A DNA stretch of 64,000 nucleotides from Hyaloperonospora brassicae (lineage: Eukaryota; Oomycota; Peronosporomycetes; Peronosporales; Peronosporaceae), in the NCBI GenBank assembly GCA_947650285.1, contig CANTFL010001181.1:62001-126000 (forward strand). Direction: 5' to 3'. Position 1 is the stretch's first letter; each line of letters opens with the position of its first letter. The position numbers and the translations under genes are program-made. This document shows positions 47,308-58,934 of this stretch, in pieces. The notes beneath the pieces are model-generated. The model worked only from the letters and a program-made list of their open reading frames with translations, was not told the DNA's origin and ran no database searches.

Positions 47308-49082
47308 TATGGCGCGGCTGTTCGCGTGATTGTTGCCATGCATCTGCACGACTTCTGAGGGATCCACAGACAGATTGTCTTGATAGACGGCGAACACGAA
47401 CGTTCAAGTCGCAATGTAAGCCAGCAACTTCAGAGACTCAGATGTTCGCCAGGCTAATCTTCTGATGGCTCATTCAACATACGAATTAAACACGGAGAAG
47501 GCAAAGCCAGCATACGAACGTCAGCGCGTTTCGATCTGATGGCCATCTGTAGCTCGTCTTTGGGAGAGCCGAAGAGACTTGACAGAATTGTGTTTGTTCG
47601 GTGGGTAGTTCGGATAAGCGCGTGCTTAGCTCGCATGGCTATCGTGTCTCGCCGGTGCTCGCTTTTTTCCAATAGCCGAATGGCTATTCACCAGCTCGCA
47701 TACGGCGGCCTTTGATACACTTATTCGATCACTCAGTAGGCGTGACTACTCAAAACAATGGCTGACCAGTAGGTCCATTGCCTCGAGGGTCACCTTGACT
47801 TCAACATGTTTCATACCCTCTTATAAGTGAGCGAATACATTCCTTAATAAAGCGCAAACCTTTGCTGGACAGTTTATGGCTGTTTCGTGTTTTCAATACT
47901 GCAACGAATCGAGGGCAGTGATGCAGCCATTGGTCGTTGTTAATGTCGTCAATAGCTCTCGCGATTTGTTTGAATTAAACTCGTGCACGGATGTGCGGTG
48001 TGCAGGGTAGAGAATATAAAACCTATTCGTTTGAATCGTGTCTTAGTTCAGCCGAACGCGAGGTCTATTTACAAAAGTTGTCGCATCGATGCAGTTCTCA
48101 CACAGATGCCTAAATGAGTGAAACCAGATCCTCTCGCATGCAAAGAGATCTATAAACAGCTCGATGGCAAGATACGCCGTGCCATAATTCAAAGCGAAGC
48201 GTGTTAGATTTGTCGCGTATTTCTTACTGATGGATATAGAAAGAAATCTCAACCGGGTCCCCGTGTAGCCGTACAGCAGCCCTAAAATCGACCGTATGAA
48301 TGCTCGCTTCTCTTTTTTTGATCTACTGTCTAGGACTTGCGAAGCTTGTCTAGTTGCTGCCATGTCAACGCTTGATCCCTTCATGTCTACCGCTGTGATC
48401 TTTTGGCGAGCAAACTCGCATATTAATGCTAGTAATTACGTGCATTCCTCTATGGATCGACACTGCATGTAAAAACACATAGTGCCCGCTTCAATTAGCT
48501 CGGCTTTTACGCGGACTTCGGTAACGCGCTGTTTCTACCACCCAATACTTGCATACTGTGTTCAATTGATCGCCGTTCGCAAATAATTATCGGACTTCTA
48601 GCTGTTAGTAAAAGCTTGACATCCCTGTTCTAAATGCGTCTCAAAGTGTGGGTGGGGGAAAGTCTACGGACGTGCTGTAGAGATATTGACTGTTGATGTG
48701 AGCTGTTGAGGTGCCGAACGGAAGCAATTTAGGAGCTTGAAATGTATGTATGTAATCAGAAGAACAGGTTTATTAACACGTCAGAAAGGTTCTTTTTACA
48801 CAATACGCGACGCGGAGCAGTATTTATAGCATTTCAGACCATCGATGTAAAACCAAAATGAATGTTTACGTTTTAAATTACGGTACGCTCTTTCCTATTT
48901 TTAGGTGTTGCAAAGCGTCGATGTGAAGCAGGAAATCACGTTGCGCTTTTGCGATTATCTCAAATTTCATCCTGCCATGACTGTGGCCGCTAACTTTCGT
49001 GGAGATGTCTTACCCCGCTCTTGAGCTCATGGAGACACGACCACATCTTGTGTAACAAGGCTCCTACTGACGCCAGTAGAGG
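47308..49082. other. Spacer between left arm and HECT gene
   Basis: No supported gene. Two short - strand frames look slightly protein-like (47672-47454, TIAMRAKHALIRTTHRTN; 48384-48043, KKEKRAFIRSILGLLYGYTG), but I recognise neither. The 3' end signals of the HECT gene should lie just left of 49083. Confidence 0.4.
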
Positions 49083-51311
49083 TCATGCTGTTGTAAAGCC
49101 CGTGAGATCGGTGTCCAAAGTGGCGTACAGCATGCTCTTTAGCTCCTTCTTGTTGCGATATAGCGGCAAATCCAAGCGGTTGAAACACGCGTGACTAGAG
49201 ATATACTGAGTCATTCGGTACGACACGCCCTTGAGGTTGAAAGGGCATAATCGGCCATCGTAGCTCGTAAGGCCACGGAATCCAGACAGAGGGACACACG
49301 CTGATCCCGTTGCGAACAGTAGAAGGCGGCGGCGATACTCATTCGGCATTTGACGAACAATCTCCCAGAACCAACGGGTCAGACTAGCGTTCTCGAGATC
49401 AGAAGATAGAACGGTATGAGCTTCCCAATCCGTGACGTCAATTTCAGGAGATCCACAGAGAAGATAGTCAAACTCTTCTGGGTCAAAGAGAAGTAACATA
49501 TCGCGAGGAATAACTTCGTACAAACCTGATAAGAACGCGTACATTTGATCTGCCACGCTCTCAAACAACGCGTATCGGAAACGACGGTCCAAGTACTCGC
49601 GCTTGTTTGCATCTGTAACGACCACATTACGGCCGTTCGGGACCAAGTCCACCACCACCTTCTCGGATCCATTCACCAGCTTCACAAGACTAAAGTCAAG
49701 CTCGAGATCCTCCACTCCGTCGTTCTCCATCAGCCACTGCAAACTGCGGTATGTTTCTGGGTCCAGAAATTCCATATCAGCGAACGTCACCGGCACACCC
49801 AATATCACCTTCAGCAACGGAAGTGCGAGATGAAACCCCCAAATGCCACCCTCCAGTAGTGCCCGGCCAATCAAACGTCCGGTGGCAAAGTAGCATGCGA
49901 GGTGATCCTCGCCCACTTCAGCTCGAGACTGTGAGTTGAAAAAGTAGCTCTGGTCGGCCTTATTCGTGCAAGTAAACAGTCGCAGCGTCGGTGAAATCAG
50001 CAGCTGATTCACCAGCATGAACCATTCGCGATGCACACCTCCAGCATCCACACCACTCTCATCCAAAAAGTTGATGCGCATGAACGAGCGCAAGTTTCTC
50101 GGCTGGATGCATATCATATGGTCAAGAGACTCCTCGAGCATGTAGTCACGGTGCACCGACAACTTCAGAAACTCCACTTCTGCTGGCACAATGAGCGATG
50201 CCGTGCTTATGACAAAGTGCGCATACTTGGACGGAAAGTCGCTCGCTGCTAAAGCCACAATCTCTTTCCGTCGCTCAGGACCAACGTCGACTGACGCCGA
50301 CTGGTCAGTCGAAAAGTCCGCAAGTCCGTAAGCCGAGGCCTCGGTTAGCTCCGTCCGCACACCTGTAAGCAGTTCGAGCTTGTCGAAAAACTTGTCCCTA
50401 ACCTCGTCCGACTTCTCCGGCGCCTCAACTGCTTCACCAGTCCAATCCGACATCTCGCAATCCTTCTCACCCTCCTGCTGCACTTGCTTTTCCCCTTCGT
50501 CGTCCATAATATCTCCTGCGTGCTGTTCCTCTACGGTTTGTTTCTTGTGCTCTGAAATCTTAAAAGATACTATATACCCGGGCATGAGCGCGTTCACCTC
50601 ATTACTCACGGGCAAGTCGCCTCCTCCACTGCGATACCAAAAGAGGTTTCCTTCCACGTCGAGTTTCCGGCTCCACTCCCGGCGGTTCCTTGCTCGACGT
50701 TGCTGTCGCGTCATCGACGATAGCTTCCTCGACCGAGGCGACAGCAGACGACCGATTGTGCCTCTATCGGCTGCCGACAAGGTAGATGACGCTTCTCTTC
50801 TATCATGGTCCATATTTAAAGAACAGGAACTTGAGCCACTATCGTCAGTGCTCCTGTCTTCATCGGTTGTCATGGACAAAGACAGGAGTTTGTCACCGCA
50901 GAGCACGCAATACTCAAAGCGTCGGAAGTTTTCAAACTCGCAGCTCGAGCACACACTGTATCCAGCCTCAGCTTCTCGAGTAGCAGCGTCGATTCGGTGG
51001 TCAACTGACTCGCCCGAGAGCAGCGGAACTTCCATGTCAATCATGTGTCGATTGCGGCGACAGCCCAAGAGCCACACGACGAGAAAAATGACGAATAGCA
51101 GCAGCGCGCCAATCACCTGGTACAACATCGACGTCGGTGTCGAGTTTTCCTTGTCATCCATGCGGTAAAACGCGTTGCCAGCGGCAGCTTTCGGCGCGTT
51201 TGAGTTGTGAGCCGAAAGCACTCGGCAAGCAAAAGACTGTGGGCCCACTGGCAGCGGTTTTGCACGGGTTCCGTCGTCCGAGGCTTCCCCTCGCAACAGT
51301 GGCCATCCCAT
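49083..51311 (-). CDS. Membrane-anchored HECT-type E3 ubiquitin ligase with RanBP2-type zinc finger
   Basis: 742 codons, intronless. A single hydrophobic segment at residues 64-83 (MLYQVIGALLLFVIFLVVWL begins it) predicts a membrane anchor. Residues 121-138 form a C-x2-C-x10-C-x2-C RanBP2-like finger (CSSCEFENFRRFEYCVLC). About residues 200-235 are basic with WSRKLDVEGNLFWYR, perhaps a WW-like element. An acidic linker follows, then a complete HECT domain from about residue 385 to the end (MRINFLDESGVDAGGVHREW, HLACYFATGRLIGRAL). The catalytic Cys is residue 709 in SSHACFNRLDLPLY. HECT ligases form a thioester with ubiquitin and transfer it to substrates, here probably at a membrane. Met51 (MDDKENS) is an alternative start. 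It is intact, unlike the genes in the arms either side. Confidence 0.9.
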   Translation of the reverse strand: MGWPLLRGEASDDGTRAKPLPVGPQSFACRVLSAHNSNAPKAAAGNAFYRMDDKENSTPTSMLYQVIGALLLFVIFLVVWLLGCRRNRHMIDMEVPLLSGESVDHRIDAATREAEAGYSVCSSCEFENFRRFEYCVLCGDKLLSLSMTTDEDRSTDDSGSSSCSLNMDHDRREASSTLSAADRGTIGRLLSPRSRKLSSMTRQQRRARNRREWSRKLDVEGNLFWYRSGGGDLPVSNEVNALMPGYIVSFKISEHKKQTVEEQHAGDIMDDEGEKQVQQEGEKDCEMSDWTGEAVEAPEKSDEVRDKFFDKLELLTGVRTELTEASAYGLADFSTDQSASVDVGPERRKEIVALAASDFPSKYAHFVISTASLIVPAEVEFLKLSVHRDYMLEESLDHMICIQPRNLRSFMRINFLDESGVDAGGVHREWFMLVNQLLISPTLRLFTCTNKADQSYFFNSQSRAEVGEDHLACYFATGRLIGRALLEGGIWGFHLALPLLKVILGVPVTFADMEFLDPETYRSLQWLMENDGVEDLELDFSLVKLVNGSEKVVVDLVPNGRNVVVTDANKREYLDRRFRYALFESVADQMYAFLSGLYEVIPRDMLLLFDPEEFDYLLCGSPEIDVTDWEAHTVLSSDLENASLTRWFWEIVRQMPNEYRRRLLLFATGSACVPLSGFRGLTSYDGRLCPFNLKGVSYRMTQYISSHACFNRLDLPLYRNKKELKSMLYATLDTDLTGFTTA

Positions 51312-53390
51312 GCGATGGTGGGCTTGAAGTCAGTAATTACGCGACACTGACTTCATTGGCGCGACACACGCCACCCCAACTCGTCGTCGTCGTCGTCGTC
51401 GAAGTAGCAGTAGCAGCAGCTCGAGCAAACCCAAACAACAACCGAGCGGACGGGGACTATCCGACAGCGTGTTTTATGTGCCGGTCGTGCGTGCCCCACA
51501 AGAAGCTGTTGAAGGATGGGCCGTGGTTGCTTTTGTATGGACGGACCGGCTCGTTGCCATTGCGCGGGACTTGGGGCAGCGAAAACGTAGCGAGCGACGC
51601 GCTTGGCCTCTTTTTCCGGCTCACGTCGATTTGATGGATAGCCGCTGCTTTTCCTGCGAGAGACATGTCGATTGTTACGTAGGGACGACGAGGGACTGGC
51701 CCTTTTTTTCTGGTGGCAAAACGACTTCTGTGGTGTGGAAACGGTCTTTCCAGTGCGTGTGTTAGCAAAACGCTGTCCACCAAAGAGCTGTTGGACGCGC
51801 GGCAGCGATTCGAGGGCAAAAGAACTAAAAACGAGTGGGCACATGTGGCACACGAGGCTCTCGAATTGGGGCCTTTTCCTTCCGTTCGGTACTCTCAGAT
51901 TGCGATAAGCACGACATCGATCGCAACAGTGATAAGCTACTTGCGATCGCTACTGCTTTCACTGCAGGGCGAACCTCAATACTGCTGCACCCATCAAGTC
52001 TCTAGAGGTTCTTCCTGGGTGTTTATCTGTAACGTCAAGTCAGCCTCGTAATTGAGCCACTTCGTCGCACGCGAGATCGAAGGCCGCAATCTCGTTTTGT
52101 AACGCTGACGATCGAATCGTCACTTGAGGACGTGGCGATGTGGTCCCATAATTGAGTAACTGAAGAATCTGTCACTAACCGATTGAACACACACATTGCA
52201 CGATCGTGACGCGAAACGCTTTCAGCGTCACGCCCAGTCGGCCTCCACTGCGCTCCGAGGAACTCGGTTTCTGCAACTGTACAATCGCTTTCGATGCCTT
52301 GATATGATCGACCTGTTTTCGGCGTGATTGCCGCCGCGTCGTCAGTCATTCACACCGCAGAATGGCAACGATCATCGCGTTAAGTAACACAATCGAATTC
52401 TTAGTGAGGATCTGCTGAATCCTGTGGTGAAAGTAGAAGGATTCCTCCTCACTCTTGCTAAGAGCGACCACACAACACTCTCTCCGACTACGCCGAACGC
52501 AAGAGCGCCCGTTACAATCGCCCACCCCTCTCTCATTATATAGAAAAGCATGCGTTACGTGCTTGTTCTCGAAAGTATTTCATACCACGGCTGATGTACA
52601 GTCCGCGACGTGATGAAAATCTCACCAGACGCAGCAGTTGGCTCGCCTATCTAGTTGGTGTCGCGGCAGACGTACAAAAACGTATTTCCAGATAGCCTTT
52701 CTAACATCTCGGGTCGATACGACACGACAAGCTGACTCCGTCTGCCATGGTACTCTTCCATTCGTATGAATGTATATGAGACAAGCACCTGCGTCAATCC
52801 CCTGACACTGACTAGCCGACGCCATCGGCTTTCACACGTAAGATGGAAATTTCATCAGAGACCAAGCACTGAGTGAAACGGCGAGGTGTATTCAGAGCGG
52901 CGAGCGACCCCGCCATAGCCTGAGCGACCCGCTATAACCTATAAACCCAGCACTCGCCCTCCAGCAGGGCGCGTTCCTCAACGACCAGCGGCATGTAAAA
53001 GCGTGTCCGCAGCAGCACAGCGGGCTTTGCCATCGTTAGTGCAACGAAGGCGTGGATTGGCGGAAGCAAATTAACCGTCTCTAGACGATGCACGACCCCC
53101 ATTAAGGCACATTGCTGCCATCGCAGCGACCCACTGCATACAAAGCATGTGGCTAGGCTATCTATAATCCTAAGATACACAGTCCCTTCACTTTGATGGA
53201 TATGTACTATTTGCCTTTCACTACAGCTGCTAAAGATGAACGCGGTCGTATAGGCAATTAAGCTTTGTGGTGAAGTTGTGAAAGCGTCAACAGAAACAAC
53301 AACCCACTACAAGGGATATAGTCGAGCAAAACTTAACGCGACAGGCTGACGGCAACAGTCATACCAAGCAACTAAAGGAGTGGACCACAA
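51312..53390. other. Upstream of the HECT gene; no supported gene
   Basis: This should include the HECT promoter. It contains a GTC trinucleotide run followed by GCA-type repeats near 51385-51425. Open frames up to 166 codons on both strands here overlap each other and contain low-complexity runs (for example poly-Asp on the - strand). None has a recognisable domain. Confidence 0.4.
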
Positions 53391-54160
53391 AGGGAAAATA
53401 AAAAAATGCCCCAGATAATAAAAAAATCCTCAGATAAATAAAAAATAGAAAATGCCCCACGTCCTAGTAACCTCATGTTTATGTGGTACACATAAAGCCA
53501 CGCGTCCTTATGCATATTCGTTTTCACATTTTACGGCCGTGACCAACCCCCGCCCTGTTTGGGAAGCCGCGGAGAGGGTTCTGCCGCGGGCGTGCTGCGC
53601 TTGCAGCCATCAGTTGCAGGCGCGGACGAGAATTATAAGTACGTAAAATCGCCTTCGTATCATCGGTCGAGGCGGTAAACACAGTCAGTCGGAGCTAATG
53701 TTGTTTGAGATTAATGTTATTTCTTTCTTTATTGTTGTTTCAGTTGCTATTGTTGCTGCTGTTGCTGCTGTCGCTGCTGCTACTGTTGTAGGTGCTATGG
53801 TTGCTATTAATGTTGTTTTACTTGTGGGATCGCATTTCTTTCCTGCCTTTCAGTTTTGATACTTAAAAACACATAATCATATCAATAGACCCCAATGAAT
53901 CTATTCTTTCTGTTTAGCTCTTATTGATGGCTTCAATGTCTGCACACTTCTTTGTCTGCAGACATATTTCAGGGAGGAAACGTGCGATGATGAAAGAGGT
54001 GAATTTGTCAAAGTTTTGTGTCAGTTGCTTGAACGACAACGTGGTTAGATAATTTTTTGTCCTGATTTACTCGAGTTTACCAGGACGTGGGGCATTTTTT
54101 ATTTTTTAATTATCTGGGGCGTACTTTTTATTTTATAATTATCTGGGGCTTTTTTCCATT
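53391..54160. mobile_element. Small TIR element (MITE-like), about 0.77 kb
   Basis: Inverted AT-rich termini face each other: 53391-53470 (GCCCCAGATAATAAAAAAAT, then AATGCCCCACGTCC) and 54077-54160 (GGACGTGGGGCATTTTTTAT, then ATTATCTGGGGC twice). The ATCTGGGGC word is repeated within each arm. The interior has a GTT/GCT trinucleotide tract near 53740-53795 and no coding potential. A non-autonomous DNA transposon is likely. Exact ends and target duplication are not resolved. Confidence 0.6.
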
Positions 54161-54774
54161 CGTAATTAAATGGGCCGTATTTTTATTTTCTGTTAATTTA
54201 AAAAGTACAACCCCATCAGCGGGACATTGTAGAGTACGAAAGGCGCTTAATAAATGCCTTTTTGAGTAAACTGATCCGCGGAAAGGGATGCGCGAAACTA
54301 TGCGACTCCAACGACGACGCATTCAGTATTGCGGCATCATCGCGACGAGATTTCCCGATCGCAAATAATGATTCAATGTAGAATGGTACTTCATCAGCCA
54401 AAATGGTACTGGATTGGACCTGCAAAACAAGTATTGATGCCGAAACTTGTTCGTATGTGGAGATTAGAAAGCGAACCTCGAGACATCTTATGGGTCTGTC
54501 CGGTTGCTAAAGGGTGCTACTGGTAAATCTTATCCATTGGACCATTTGCAAGCGTATTCGGAATGCCTCTAGCTTCATGCGAAATCTGCTTGGCACGAGG
54601 CTCTCACCATATATCCGCAAAAAAATACGCATCTAAAGATGCAATTAGTAACTCGGTTACGGCATCCCTATGTCGGTGACATCGGATATGTTGGGTGTTG
54701 TGTTTAGTATACACATTCAACGTCTCTCCTACACGCTCATGTTGTTTACGAAGTCAAGGTTTTTATTCTGACAG
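54161..54774. other. Spacer between TIR element and right arm
   Basis: No supported gene. One 65-codon + frame (54329-54526) is Trp-rich but matches nothing I know. Confidence 0.35.
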
Positions 54775-55296
54775 AGGCTTACAAAGGTGTGACCAAAGCA
54801 ACATAAGCTGCGGCGAAATACAACGATAGGTACACAAGTCAAGGAAGCAAACAACTTTGAACGTGCAAGTGCAAGTGCCGTACCAATGAACGATTGATTG
54901 GATCGTCTGGTGCTGCCCTTCCGATGGGTTCAGTGCGACTGCCGCTTGCCGGAGGCTGTAGCGCCCATCGCTGCTCGTGCACGTTTACGCTGACGCCTGT
55001 TGTGTGTTTGCAACGATGGCATCGCTAAATATCCTGCTTCTCATACCGCTCTCTCGTGTCGTGCGTGATGAGGTGATGGTGTCTACAATGCGATACAGAA
55101 GAAGAAGAAGAAGAAGAAGAAGAAAGCTCGATAGACGGACGGATAGTACGCGACTCCATTGTAAGAGTATCGTCTTTGGGGCGATAGTGTGGAAACGACT
55201 AGCGCCCCATCGCAGTTGGCGTTACTCACCGGACAGCACAACTTGCACAACAGTCAGAACGCAAATGCGCTTTCACGCAGTCGAGATGCGACTTTC

Positions 55297-56987
55297 ATAC
55301 CTCGCTTTCGACGCGGCATCCGGAGTGAAGTGCATGGCCCAGGACTTGCGCCCGTGCTTGTTCCCGCAAGCATTGTCGCTCCTTCATTATTCCCCGCATG
55401 GTCCGAACGGTTCCTCCACCGACGAGCAACACGTATCGCTCAACGTCAGGAGACTCCAAGAGACTCTGCTTGATTCACATTAGTACGCGCCTTGCTTCTT
55501 AGATGGGCCCACAGAAAAGAAGATGAACGAGCATACTTCATGTCGGCGGCGCTTGTGCGGAGACAAGAAGCCTGCGACGGCCACGGTCAGATGAACCTCA
55601 CAAGTCGTCAAAATAGGCACACCGCGGTAGAAAGCCGAATACCAGCACATGAAGTAACTTACTCGCATGAGGTAGAGACGAGCTGACGATGACATCGCGC
55701 ACGATCGAAGCTGTTGACGAGGGTCATCAATAGCAGAATTGGCAGTGGACCTTTGCGCTACGAAGGTCCGTCAAAACCGCTGTGTACGTCTTCGTCTCAC
55801 AACGCAGAAGTCGTACAGAAGATCCACATCCTCAGCTACCGCTGACTCCTCGAACTTCTCTTTCTGCTGAACGGAGCATCGACACGCCAACAAAATCAGC
55901 ATCGCCATGCGATCAGTGTTCATCGCAGACACCAAGTTCTCACCTCTTCTTCACTTGTAGCAGCAGCGATCACGTCTCGAAGAAGCGCCGCTGCGCGGTT
56001 TCCAGGATGGCATCGTACTTGACGTATCGATCACGAAGAGAGACTGAAGAAGGCAAATGAAACTGCCTCAACCAGCTGCGGCATGGACGAAACTACAGTG
56101 CCGCCATCGAATGGCATGTGCCTGAGTATATCGTCGACTTCCGTCCTCACGACACATCACTGCAACAACCCGAGCTTTCATTAGGGCGTCAGTAGCGTTG
56201 CCCACCCGGGCACCGTCGCCATGTCAAACTTCACGTGGTAAGCATCCCGCTCCCTCTCTTCAGCTACGGCCCGACTGTTATCAACAAAAATTGCCCAGTG
56301 CATGCCCTCCTCTCGCCCTGCTGTCGTGCACGCAGCACATAGAACGTCGACTCGTCCGTCCCGTCGTCAACTTGCTCGCACCGTCCACCTCCTTTCTCCA
56401 GCACCATAAACGAAGATAGTAGATTGAGGCATACCCAGCTGTAGCGAGGCTCCATCGGCTTTGGCGGGTCATCAATGGTCCGTCCTTTCGACGACGAAGG
56501 CAGCTGCACAACCGCCGCCAGAGCTTCTCCAGCTATGGAGTCAGCGATCCAAGGATCCAAACGCTGCTGGTCGTCTCCCAGTCCTCTTGCAATGGGCCCC
56601 AGCGCTCGCAACTGCAGCAAACGTGCCTGCACACGTCGAGCTGCTGCATTCCACGTGGCGTGACTCGAGCCGCCCCGTCCAAATCAGCACCGCGGACGCC
56701 TTTCAGCCGCTCATTCCACAGCTTCGCCTTGTACGACAGCGCACTGCTACAACACACACGTTCTCGGGCACTTTGCCGTCACCGCTTGTAGCCCCAACAA
56801 CGACAACAGCGGAGCTCTGAGGCAGCGCATGGGGCACTGGGAACGTGTCCTCTTCGGCGTCGATCTGCGTGTCCAGAAGCTGCCAGTTGAGCGCACGTTG
56901 CTGCACAAACGCGGCCACGTCCCGAGCGGTCCCAGTGCCGCTACAGTAGAGCACCAGCAAGCGCGCGAGGGCTGTTCATATCGCTCA
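55297..56987 (-). pseudogene. NADPH-dependent diflavin oxidoreductase pseudogene (right arm)
   Basis: Duplicate of the left-arm pseudogene in opposite orientation. The same pieces appear in the same frames: VLYCSGTGTARDVAAF, VVVVGATSGDGKVPENV, RALGPIARGLGDDQQRLDP and VHLTVAVAGFLSPHKRRRH. The frame changes between them are shared with the left copy, so they predate the duplication. Substitutions private to this copy include LDPW for LDPR near 56540, where NDOR1-family proteins usually have the Trp. Downstream, the GAA-type trinucleotide run is five codons longer than on the left. Confidence 0.8.
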
Positions 56988-57315
56988 GTACATCGCCATA
57001 GCGTCCGATCGTCAGATGACAGGCGCAGTGGGAGCTGCTCGCGCGACAAATGGTGTGGTGGACGCGCAATAATCTGTGGACCACATGGAACTTGCCACGC
57101 AGGCAACGGGTCCTCGATTCGCACTTATCTGGAGCGTCTTGTCCGACGCGACAGCGTGTGTGGCTGGACCGGCCGCTCGCACGCGCTCTTGTCATTGGCT
57201 GACGGCAGGTGCCTTCTTCAACATCCACTCGACCGCGACGACGCCCGTCCACTGGTTAAGGAAACGTCGCGTCACGTCTCAGTCCCCGCGACGTCCCGCG
57301 ACGTCCCGCGCTCTC
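56988..57315. other. Former bidirectional intergenic region, right arm
   Basis: Counterpart of 44792-45112. It has one extra CGACGTCCCG unit at about 57288-57310 next to the dehydrogenase start. Confidence 0.4.
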
Positions 57316-58934
57316 ATGTCGCAGTTTGCGCCCAAGCCGAACAAACCCCAACCGCCGACGTCGAGTCGCTCCGCTGCTCTGTCCGTCTCGCACGGCATCT
57401 GCCGCTCGCTCCGGTGCGACACTGTGCCGTCCGCCACGCGCCGTTTGTGTTCCAACGAGGCGCTCTACGAACAGCTTCTGCCGTCGACTGCCGACTCGAG
57501 CAACGGCCAATGGGTCAGAGCGCGTGCCATCCGCGCGAGCGCGTTGCTGTGATTGGCCCGGCAGCCGACAAGGAGGCGCGTCACGTCGGGACAAGCGAAA
57601 CGGTGGCCGCCGCAGCCTCTGCAGCTCAGAAGGAGTGACGCAGGACGTGACCTGCACATCGGCCGGCGCTGCTCAAGCGAAGAAGTGGCATTTAGCAACG
57701 CGGAGTCATACTGGAGAGTTGGCGGTGACTGCCTCGAACGAGAGCCGCAATCCGTTGCTGGGTCGTGATGGCGAAGTCGCGTATGCTGCTGGCTCTGTTC
57801 ACGCCCACGCGCACGAGACCGTGCACGCGAGCGGCTTTTGGCGCTCTTCGTCAGCGCGCGATCGCGAGATGATGGTCAGCAGAGAGTCAGTAGCTGCGTA
57901 AGGGATTCTGACGCCGTGGAGCTTCCAATCGGCGATGCTTTATGGTTCTTGTCTCGCCGCTGTTGCACAGCAGTGGTCAAGCAAAGCAGCTGTTGAGATG
58001 TTATTGTCGGCTTTGGCCGAAATTGCAGAAGAAGACGGCATGCCGCCAGGTGCGATCGATGTAGCGCCAGCTTCACATGACAAGTCAGCTGAGATAGGTC
58101 AAGCGTTGACTAGCAGCCAGGCTGTCCAGATGATTTCGTTCCAGGATCGACGCGCGTCGAAGAGGCTGGTGATGGAGCAGTCGGCAAAGACTGTGAAGTG
58201 CGTATCACTGGAACTGGGAGGCAGCGCTGCATTCGCTGTGCTTGGAGATGATGACCTGGACGAGGCTCGAACTTGCTGACAGCTGTATAACTTTTGCGAC
58301 ACAGACCAAATGTGTGTGTGGTAGTCGCGTCTTTGTCCACGAGAGCATGAACGAAGAAGGCAGTCAAGCTGAGTTGGCCGTCAAGTTGGTGAAGCGTGTA
58401 AATCAGCTAAAGATGGGTTTTGTCTCATGAAGATGGCGTGGAACTTGGTGTATCGATCGATGAGGACTTGGAACGTCGTCCACTGATTAGCTGTCACACC
58501 TCCATTGGAGACGTCGGGGCTCGTGGAGGGTGCAGTCATGAGCGGAGTGATAGCTCTTGTTGGCGACAAGTAAAGGGACAGAAATAGCAAATTTGATGAT
58601 GCTATCGTGTTGGTTGTCATGAACACCAGGATGCGCGTCTGGAGCGGAACGATTTTTGGACCGATCGTGCCGGTCTTTGGAACCAGAGGTGGTTGAGTAT
58701 GGCTAATGGAACAGAGGCTGGTCTTGCTGGGCACTTCCCTCGCAACATGTATCACGCACGTGACGCTTTTCGTATGCGTTAGTGCGCGGCTCATGGATAG
58801 TGTCAATAGGGTGCGATCTCTACTGCTCAGGCTCCATGGGTGGTGTGCAGCAGTCCAGACCGAGAGGTGAAGGTTCGTCGATGGACCTTGAGGAGTACCA
58901 AGAAACGAGTGTGATCGATGTAGGTGGACTGTAG
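57316..58934 (+). pseudogene. Succinate-semialdehyde dehydrogenase-like pseudogene (right arm)
   Basis: Duplicate of 43174-44791, 1619 bp from ATG to the stop after LEEYQETSVIDVGG. Because it keeps one base lost on the left, a longer reading survives: LAEIAEEDGMPPGAIDVAP, IGQALTSSQAVQMISFQ, then KRLVMEQSAKTVKCVSLELG and GSAAFAVLGDDDLDEA. These are the cofactor-binding and catalytic Glu regions (LELGG context). C-terminal pieces MANGTEAGLAGHFPRNMYHA and GAISTAQAPW match the substrate-loop region. Shared frameshifts elsewhere keep it dead. Confidence 0.8.

Noticed and set aside
51353..51853. 166-codon - strand frame upstream of the HECT gene
   Set aside because: It contains a poly-Asp run from a trinucleotide repeat, overlaps several other frames and has no recognisable domain.
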